Shown in pieces: positions 6,505 through 11,110 of a DNA stretch of 11,110 nucleotides. The DNA lies in contig JANXSI010000397.1 of assembly GCA_025352765.1 (NCBI GenBank), positions 1-11,110 of the forward strand, written 5' to 3'. The DNA comes from Devosia sp. Its GTDB lineage: Bacteria; Pseudomonadota; Alphaproteobacteria; Rhizobiales; Devosiaceae. Both the position numbers and the translations under genes were made by a program. Position 1 is the stretch's first letter; the number at the start of each line of letters is the position of its first letter. The notes beneath the pieces are model-generated. The model was not told the DNA's origin. It saw only the letters and a program-made list of their open reading frames with translations, and searched no databases.

Positions 6505-7443
6505 GTGGTCGACCCATACGCGTGTTTCTTCACGGTCTTTACTCCGACCTACAACCGGGCCCATACGATCGAGCGGACGTATCGCAGCCTGATGGCGCAA
6601 ACGGACCGTGACTTCGAGTGGCTGGTCGTCGACGACGGTTCGACCGACGGGACAGAAGAACTGGTCGCGGGTTGGCTGCAAGCGTCGCCTTTTCCCATTC
6701 GATATTTTCGTTTGTCCCATGCCGGAAAGCACATCGCCCACAACTTCGCGGTCGGCGAGGCGCGAGGGCAGTTCACCATTTCACTCGACTCCGACGACGA
6801 GCTCAAGCCAGACGCGCTCGAAATCTTCCGAACGCTCTGGACTGACGTTCCAGAGGCGGAACGCAGGCGTTTTTCGGGGATCTGCTGTCTCGCGGAGGAC
6901 CAGCATGGCAACCTCGTGGGCAATCTGTTCCCGGCGTCGCCCCTCGATACGACAGAACTGATGTTGCGGGGCAGGCTCAAGGTCACGGGCGACAAACTCT
7001 TCTGCCGCCGGACCGAGGTCCTCCGGGAATTTCTCTTCCCGGACGTCCAACTGACTTACGTACCCGAGTCGTTCATCGCCTTGCGGATGGACCGGCGCTA
7101 CATGGTCCGCTACGTCAACCTGATCGTGTTGAGGTATTGGGTCGCGCATGGCCTGGGCCAGATCACCTCCTCGACCAATTTTGACTGGCTCGCTCCGGGC
7201 CGTGCCCTGTTTTCAAAAGTCGCACTGCATGAGCAGGCCGGTCACTTCGGCACCGCACCGCGATACGTCTTCAATTTTGCGCTCAACTACGTCCGGTATT
7301 CGCTTCACGCGCGAACCAGCGTCTGGCGGCAGAGGGGCGTCGCCAAGAGCGCGCTGGCAGCGACCCTGTGGCTTGCTGCCATCCCGGGCGGTATTTACCT
7401 CTGGCGACGCGACCTGTACCGAAACAGCAAGAGGTCCGCGTGA
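6505..7443 (+). CDS. Glycosyltransferase family 2, second of the trio
   Basis: A 312-aa GT2 enzyme starting with GTG 3 nt after the previous stop, so almost certainly co-translated; a weak GGA sits just upstream. Motifs are FTPTYNRAHTI (12–22), DDGSTDGT (43–50), a DSDD metal site (95–98), VTGDKLFCRR (160–169) and VPESF (186–190). This set resembles GT2 enzymes of capsule and exopolysaccharide clusters. The C-terminal region has aromatic and basic residues and a hydrophobic segment (LAATLWLAAIPGGIYLW) that may anchor it to the membrane. It is unlike its upstream neighbour outside the GT-A core, so the two are not a recent duplication. The sugar specificity is unknown. Confidence 0.88.
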   Translation: MVDPYACFFTVFTPTYNRAHTIERTYRSLMAQTDRDFEWLVVDDGSTDGTEELVAGWLQASPFPIRYFRLSHAGKHIAHNFAVGEARGQFTISLDSDDELKPDALEIFRTLWTDVPEAERRRFSGICCLAEDQHGNLVGNLFPASPLDTTELMLRGRLKVTGDKLFCRRTEVLREFLFPDVQLTYVPESFIALRMDRRYMVRYVNLIVLRYWVAHGLGQITSSTNFDWLAPGRALFSKVALHEQAGHFGTAPRYVFNFALNYVRYSLHARTSVWRQRGVAKSALAATLWLAAIPGGIYLWRRDLYRNSKRSA

Positions 7444-7461
7444 ACGTGCCTCACTTCTAGA

Positions 7462-8505
7462 ATGGGGCTGGCGGTGACGGGCGGGCGCGATGGGGAGAAC
7501 GAGGCGGACGAACGGCCGGGCCTCCGTGTCGTGGTTTGCGCCATCATGAAGAACGAGGAGCCTTACATCCTCGAATGGGTGGCCTACTACCGGTTGCTCG
7601 GCTTCGACATCATGGTCGCCGATAATGGCGGCGAGGATGGGACCTCGGCCCTGCTGTCGCGGCTCGATGGAGCCGGCGTCATTCGCCGCCTAGACTTCAC
7701 CTGGAAGAGTTCACAGGTGCAAATTCCTGCCTACAGGGCGATGCTCAGGTATGCGCGCCGGCTCGGTTACGAATTCGCTGGGTTTCTGGACGCCGACGAG
7801 TTCTTCACGCCGCAGTTTCCAATAGAGTCACTCTGTGACGGCCTCGGAGCAAAATTCATTGGCGACCAGTTCGCCGGGACTGGCGCCTCGCAACTGAGCT
7901 ATTTCTGGACCTGCTTTGGCAGCACGGAGGCGCGGCCGCGCCAGTCCGAACTCGTCCTCGAACGCTTCAGGACTTATGGTGGTCCGGATGACTGTGGGTT
8001 GCGGTACAAAAGCTTCGTGCGGATTGCCAAGATGTTTGGCTGGCGGAACCTGCTTTATCTGGGCCCACCGATTCTTACTCCGCACAGCTTTCCAACCGGT
8101 CGGAAATGGCTCGTCGACGGCGTCAAGCGCGGGGCACGTTCGCCATCGCCATCATACAAGACGGGCAGGATCCTGCATTTCCCGGTGAAAAGTGCCGAGG
8201 AATTTCACGAGCGCCGTGCATCACGCGGAACCTCGATCGGATCTCCGTACAAGTATGATCAATCCTACTTCCAACGGCACGATCACACGCGTCACTGCGC
8301 GGAGGTAAGCCCCCTTGCTCTGGAGGCACTTCGCAATGAAGTCGCCCGCGTGACGTCCCTCGCGAACCGGGCGCGGGAGCAGACGACCGTGCAAGGCCGG
8401 GAGGCACGTTCCCTCGCTCGCGGGGTAAACCTGCGTCCTATTGCGATCTTTAAACAGAGGTTGTTCGCCGCTCTACGGCGCTACGAGCAGCGCCGACGGC
8501 GCTAG
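7462..8505 (+). CDS. Glycosyltransferase, PF13704 / GT92-like
   Basis: A 347-aa protein of the Glyco_tranf_2_4 (PF13704) type, often annotated as family 92-like in rhizobia. Diagnostic blocks are VVCAIMKNEEPYILEWV (24–40), AYYRLLGFD (41–49), ADNGGEDGTSALL (53–65) and FLDADEFF (108–115), where DAD is the likely metal site. Family members act on cell-surface glycans; the substrate here is unknown. The first 20 residues are poor in family match, and there is no Shine-Dalgarno before ATG 7462. A start at GTG 7474, behind GGGGCTGGCG, is possible. The C-terminus is strongly basic (ends in RRYEQRRRR). It follows the previous gene by 18 nt and ends the operon, converging on merR with 17 nt between the stops. 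Confidence 0.85.
   Translation: MGLAVTGGRDGENEADERPGLRVVVCAIMKNEEPYILEWVAYYRLLGFDIMVADNGGEDGTSALLSRLDGAGVIRRLDFTWKSSQVQIPAYRAMLRYARRLGYEFAGFLDADEFFTPQFPIESLCDGLGAKFIGDQFAGTGASQLSYFWTCFGSTEARPRQSELVLERFRTYGGPDDCGLRYKSFVRIAKMFGWRNLLYLGPPILTPHSFPTGRKWLVDGVKRGARSPSPSYKTGRILHFPVKSAEEFHERRASRGTSIGSPYKYDQSYFQRHDHTRHCAEVSPLALEALRNEVARVTSLANRAREQTTVQGREARSLARGVNLRPIAIFKQRLFAALRRYEQRRRR
8489..8503. terminator. Possible short hairpin at the glycosyltransferase/merR convergence
   Basis: AGCGCC-GAC-GGCGCT forms a perfect 6-bp stem with a 3-base loop, overlapping the last codons and stop of the glycosyltransferase gene. It sits between two convergent operons and could slow transcription from either side, but no T-run follows, so a true intrinsic terminator is doubtful. 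Confidence 0.25.
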
Positions 8506-8522
8506 CTACGGACTTTGCCCGG

Positions 8523-9008
8523 CTACTCGCGGGCGCGTTCGAGCAGGCGCTTGCACTCGAGCAGATCGTGCAGGACGGTCTGGAGGCGCTGGCGGTCGGT
8601 CTCGTTCAGGGAGAAGGACGCCCCAAGATTTGCGGGGGGCTCGAGCCGATCGCTGCTGGTCTCGATGCCGGGTTCGACGAAGCTGTCGTCGGTCTCGATG
8701 TCGTCGTCGCCTGGGGGGGGCAGCGCCGGCATGATGCCGCCATTGCCGACGGCCGCGACGTAGCGGGCGCCCTGATCCTTGAGAATCTTCTGCACGCCCT
8801 TGATGGTGAAACCCTGATCGTAGAGCAGGTGCCGGATGCCCTTGAGCAGCAGCACGTCTTCGGGGCGATAGTAGCGGCGGCCACCGCCGCGCTTCAGCGG
8901 CTTGATGGTAGCAAAACGCGTCTCCCAGAACCGCAGCACATGCTGGGGGAGATCGAGTTCTTCGGCAGCTTCAGAGATCGTACGGAACGCGTCGGGGGAC
9001 TTCTCCAC
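8523..9008 (-). CDS. MerR-family transcriptional regulator
   Basis: A 161-aa DNA-binding regulator of the short MerR type that follows ihfA in many Alphaproteobacteria. The winged-helix HTH is N-terminal: FRTISEAAEELDLPQHVLRF (8–27), WETRF (28–32) and the wing GGGRRYYRPED (41–51), then LLKGIRHLLYDQGFTIKGVQ as the second helix pair. An acidic, Pro-rich linker (about 95–125) leads to a C-terminal helix ending in LLECKRLLERARE, a probable dimerisation coiled coil. There are no Cys residues in the DNA-binding half or a metal-site pattern, so the effector is unknown. The start is GTG 9008, with AAAGGA about 6 nt upstream; that site lies in a hairpin. The ihfA stop is 24 nt upstream, so co-transcription is likely. 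The linker codons Pro-Pro-Pro contain a run of eight C. Confidence 0.88.
   Translation of the reverse strand: MEKSPDAFRTISEAAEELDLPQHVLRFWETRFATIKPLKRGGGRRYYRPEDVLLLKGIRHLLYDQGFTIKGVQKILKDQGARYVAAVGNGGIMPALPPPGDDDIETDDSFVEPGIETSSDRLEPPANLGASFSLNETDRQRLQTVLHDLLECKRLLERARE
8713..8720 (-). repeat. Run of eight C inside merR
   Basis: On the coding (minus) strand CTG is followed by eight C, encoding Leu-Pro-Pro-Pro-Gly in the linker after the DNA-binding domain. Such runs are prone to slippage during replication; a one-base change would remove the C-terminal helix. It could also be simple GC-rich drift. Confidence 0.6.
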
Positions 9009-9015
9009 GCCGAAT

Positions 9016-9031
9016 CCTTTCGCGAGAAAGG
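9016..9031 (-). promoter_or_regulatory. Hairpin covering the merR ribosome-binding site
   Basis: In the ihfA–merR gap the transcript reads CCTTTC-TCGC-GAAAGG, a perfect 6-bp stem with a 4-base loop. The 3' arm contains the only good Shine-Dalgarno (AAAGGA) for the GTG start of merR at 9008. When folded it would hide that site, so merR translation may depend on ribosomes finishing ihfA or on another factor. The fold is seen in the sequence; the regulatory role is inferred. Confidence 0.5.
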
Positions 9032-9032
9032 C

Positions 9033-9344
9033 TTATTTTACAGCGCGAACCATAGATTTGTTGATCTTGGATTTCAACACGTTGCTGGGTTTGAACACCA
9101 GAACCTGGCGCGGCAGGATCGGCACTTCCTCGCCGGTCTTGGGGTTGCGTCCAACCCGTTGATTCTTGGAGCGGACCTGGAACGAGCCGAAGGACGAGAG
9201 CTTGACGTTTTCGCCCGAAACCAGCGCATCGCCGATCAGCGCGAGAAAGCGTTCCACCAGTTCTGCCGACTCGGTCCGGGACAACCCGACCGACTCATAA
9301 ACGGCCTCAGCGAGGTCCGCACGCGTGACTGTTTTTTGAGCCAT
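9033..9344 (-). CDS. ihfA: Integration host factor subunit alpha
   Basis: A 103-aa HU/IHF-family protein that, with IhfB, binds and sharply bends DNA, acting in nucleoid structure, transcription, replication and phage integration. Visible hallmarks are TRADLAEAVYESVGLSRTES (helices 1–2), FLALIGDAL, VKLSSFGSF, then the DNA-intercalating arm with GRNPKTGEEVPI (Asn-Pro at its tip) and the C-terminal VLVFKPSNVLKSKIN. I chose ATG 9344 because GGAGAGGG lies just upstream and MAQKTVTRADL is the family N-terminus; an in-frame start 10 codons earlier is unlikely. It is separated by 154 nt from the GNAT gene upstream, where it may have its own promoter, and is followed by merR after 24 nt. Confidence 0.95.
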   Translation of the reverse strand: MAQKTVTRADLAEAVYESVGLSRTESAELVERFLALIGDALVSGENVKLSSFGSFQVRSKNQRVGRNPKTGEEVPILPRQVLVFKPSNVLKSKINKSMVRAVK

Positions 9345-9407
9345 GCCCTCTCCGTTCCGCAACGCGGGCCTCATGCCCCGGTCAGCGACCCAGCCCCGGG
9401 AGCTGAA

Positions 9408-9436
9408 ACACTAACCCCCTGATGCAATTAAGGCAA
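9408..9436 (-). promoter_or_regulatory. Possible ihfA promoter
   Basis: On the minus strand TTGCCT (9436–9431), a 17-nt spacer and TAGTGT (9413–9408) lie about 65 nt before the ihfA start, in the 154-nt gap after the GNAT gene. Both boxes match the consensus only partly; the spacing is good. Confidence 0.28.
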
Positions 9437-9498
9437 CCGCTGCCACAATGAGTCTGCGTCAGGCCGTCTCGCCTGCCGGAAGCGGCACGAGCGGGCGT

Positions 9499-10032
9499 TC
9501 AGTCGCCCCGACGCGGGCGCTCGAGCAAGACGATGGCGTTGTCGCGATAAGTCGCCAGCGTCCGCTGGGCAAAGCCGAGACGGCGGGCGAGCCGGAGCGA
9601 AGGCTCGTTGCCCGGATCGATGATGGCGGTCAGCCGATCGCCGGTGCCGTGGGCCTCGGCCCAGGCGAGGCAGGCGCGCATGGCCTCCTCTGCGAGCCCC
9701 TGCCCATGGAAGGCGGGCAGCAGAGCCCACCCGGTCTCCATCGTCCCCTCGATCGAGGGCGTCATATTCCGATGCAGGTCGTGGAAGCCGCACTCCCCGG
9801 CAAGGGCCCCGGTGGCCTTGTCTTCGATGGCGAAGAACCCAAATCCCAGATGGTGCCAGATGCCGGCCTGGCGAAGAAAGCGTGACCAACTCACTTCGCG
9901 GCTCATCGGCTCGCCGCCGATGAAGCGAACGACGGTTGAGTCGGCCCACATCGCCGCGTAGGCTTCGAAGTCGCCGGCCCGATGCGGGCGGAGCGTGAGC
10001 CGAGCGGTTTTGATCGTCGGGAGCTGGGTCAC
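9499..10032 (-). CDS. GNAT-family N-acetyltransferase (RimJ/RimL-like)
   Basis: A 177-aa acetyl-CoA-dependent acetyltransferase of the RimJ/RimL-type GNAT group (Acetyltransf_3). It starts with TIKTARLTLRPHRAGDFEAY, the usual first strand and helix, and has the acetyl-CoA-binding turn HGQGLAEEAM (the Q/R-x-x-G-x-A motif A), followed by IDPGNEPSLRLARRLGF, the motif-B asparagine/Ser region. The acceptor may be a protein N-terminus, an amino group on a metabolite or an antibiotic; the sequence does not say. The GTG start overlaps the fabH stop in GTGA, so it is translationally coupled to fabH and sits between fabH and ihfA, where many relatives have no gene. It may be a late insertion into this operon. 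Confidence 0.88.
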   Translation of the reverse strand: MTQLPTIKTARLTLRPHRAGDFEAYAAMWADSTVVRFIGGEPMSREVSWSRFLRQAGIWHHLGFGFFAIEDKATGALAGECGFHDLHRNMTPSIEGTMETGWALLPAFHGQGLAEEAMRACLAWAEAHGTGDRLTAIIDPGNEPSLRLARRLGFAQRTLATYRDNAIVLLERPRRGD

Positions 10033-10994
10033 CAGCGGATCAGCGAGGCGCCCCAGGTGAAACCGCCACCCATGGCCTCTATCATCACCAGGTCGCCGCG
10101 CTTGATGCGGCCGTCGGTAACGGCCTCGGTCAGCGCCAGCGGCACCGAGGCGGCCGAGGTGTTGGCATGACGGTCGACGGTGACGATGACCTTCTCAGGC
10201 GGAATGTGGAGCTTTTCGCCGGCCCCCTGGATGATGCGGAGGTTCGCCTGGTGTGGCACGAACCAGTCGAGATCCTTGACGGTATAGCCGGTGCGGCTCA
10301 GCACGTTCTCGACCACGTCGGTGATCTTGCCGACGGCGTGACGGAAGACTTCCTTGCCCTCCATGTGGACATGGCCGACCGTCTGCGTGGTCGACGGGCC
10401 GCCATCGACATAGAGCTTGTCCCAGAAATGGCCGTCGGAGCGGAGCGAGGAGGCAAGGATGCCGCGCTCGCCATCACCGCCGAGTTCGACCACCACGGCC
10501 CCTGCCCCATCGCCGAATAGCACGCAGGTGGTGCGGTCGGTCCAGTCGAGGATGCGCGAATTGGTTTCGGCGCCGATGACCAGCGCGCGCTTTGCCATGC
10601 CGTTCTTGAGGTAAGAATCGGCGGTGACCATGGCGTAGACGAAACCCGAGCACACGGCCTGGATGTCGAAAGCAAAGCCGTGGTGCATGCCGAGCTTGTT
10701 CTGCACCAGCGTCGCGGTCGCCGGATAGGTGTAGTCGGGCGTCGTGGTGCCGACGATGATCAGGTCGATGTCGTCAGGCGACAGGCGCGCATTGTCTAGG
10801 GCGCGGCGGGCGGCGTGGACGGCGAGGTCGGAGGTGAACTCCCCCTCGGCCGCGATATGGCGCTGCTTGATGCCGACGCGCTGCTGAATCCACTCGTCGG
10901 ACGTATCGATGGTTTTTGCCAACTCGTCATTGGTGACGATACGGTCCGGCAGATAGCCTCCGACGCCACGTACAATCGACCGCAAATCACTCAC
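10029..10994 (-). CDS. fabH: 3-oxoacyl-ACP synthase III (FabH)
   Basis: FabH starts fatty-acid elongation in the cytoplasm by condensing acetyl-CoA with malonyl-ACP. The 321-aa protein is full length for the family. It has GVGGYLPDRIVTNDEL and SDEWIQQRVGIKQRHIA at the N-terminus, the active-site Cys in FDIQAVCSGF, then VLFGDGAGAVVVE, His in WFVPHQANLRI and Asn in RHANTSAASVPLAL, completing the Cys-His-Asn triad, and ends GGGFTWGASLIRW. The GTG start lies in a GTGA overlap with the plsX stop, so the two are coupled. In bacteria of this group plsX-fabH sits upstream of ihfA, as here. Confidence 0.96.
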   Translation of the reverse strand: MSDLRSIVRGVGGYLPDRIVTNDELAKTIDTSDEWIQQRVGIKQRHIAAEGEFTSDLAVHAARRALDNARLSPDDIDLIIVGTTTPDYTYPATATLVQNKLGMHHGFAFDIQAVCSGFVYAMVTADSYLKNGMAKRALVIGAETNSRILDWTDRTTCVLFGDGAGAVVVELGGDGERGILASSLRSDGHFWDKLYVDGGPSTTQTVGHVHMEGKEVFRHAVGKITDVVENVLSRTGYTVKDLDWFVPHQANLRIIQGAGEKLHIPPEKVIVTVDRHANTSAASVPLALTEAVTDGRIKRGDLVMIEAMGGGFTWGASLIRW

Positions 10995-11110
10995 GCGGGT
11001 TTCGCCTCTCTGTCGGTTGGAAGCGGCGCAGGGACCTCGGGGAACGCCGGGAAGCGCTGCATGCCTTCGGAAATCTTGTCGATCAGCCGGCTGCGGGCCA
11101 TCTCGTAGGC
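10991..11110 (-). CDS. plsX: Phosphate acyltransferase PlsX, C-terminal 39 residues
   Basis: This is the 3' end of plsX, cut by the right window edge. PlsX makes acyl-phosphate from acyl-ACP, feeding phospholipid synthesis at the membrane with PlsY. The visible tail AYEMARSRLIDKISEGMQRF fits the family C-terminus, and the position directly before fabH with a GTGA overlap supports it. Catalytic parts are outside the window. Confidence 0.8.
   Translation of the reverse strand, partial: AYEMARSRLIDKISEGMQRFPAFPEVPAPLPTDREAKPA

Noticed and set aside
8568..9422. 284-codon plus-strand frame opposite merR and ihfA
   Set aside because: It is the mirror of two clear genes with strong domain matches; its own translation resembles no family.
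1..11110. CRISPR array, IS element or rRNA
   Set aside because: No regularly spaced direct repeats, transposase signature or rRNA sequence were seen.

Overview
This looks like a piece of an alphaproteobacterial chromosome, most likely Hyphomicrobiales (Rhizobiales); I cannot name the genus. The evidence is high GC, frequent GTG starts, and the minus-strand block plsX–fabH–(GNAT)–ihfA–merR, which is the usual core housekeeping arrangement in that order, often followed by a proline tRNA gene.

Left part (1–2832, plus strand): a compact, apparently co-transcribed set. It consists of the 3' part of dabA (inorganic carbon transport subunit, DUF2309/UPF0753), a cysD homologue (sulfate adenylyltransferase subunit 2, PP-loop) and a DUF6671 protein with two C-terminal zinc ribbons. 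The usual cysD partner cysN is absent; the DUF6671 start overlaps the cysD stop. After this comes a convergent MFS permease (2982–4193, minus).

Middle (4194–5295): the decayed right end of an integrated element. A tyrosine recombinase gene has kept a few N-terminal residues and all catalytic residues. It has lost most of its N-terminal domain, changes frame at the scar, and has TGA in place of a conserved Trp codon. Seventeen bases after its stop lies the 5' part of a tRNA-Pro(GGG) gene on the minus strand, cut in the 3' side of the anticodon stem, with a promoter-like sequence still in front of it. The simplest reading is that a tRNA-targeted island carrying the genes on the left was inserted here, and the sequence to the right is resident chromosome.

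Right part (5572–8505, plus strand): three consecutive glycosyltransferase genes (two GT-A family 2 enzymes and one PF13704/GT92-like enzyme) with very short gaps, probably one surface-polysaccharide operon. It stops 17 nt short of the convergent core block.

Core block (8523–11110, minus strand): plsX (3' end only), fabH, a GNAT acetyltransferase, ihfA and a MerR-family regulator. plsX/fabH and fabH/GNAT are each joined by a 4-base GTGA overlap. A 6-bp hairpin between ihfA and merR contains the merR ribosome-binding site, and merR has a run of eight C in its linker. plsX and fabH feed phospholipid and fatty-acid synthesis; ihfA encodes a nucleoid/bending protein.
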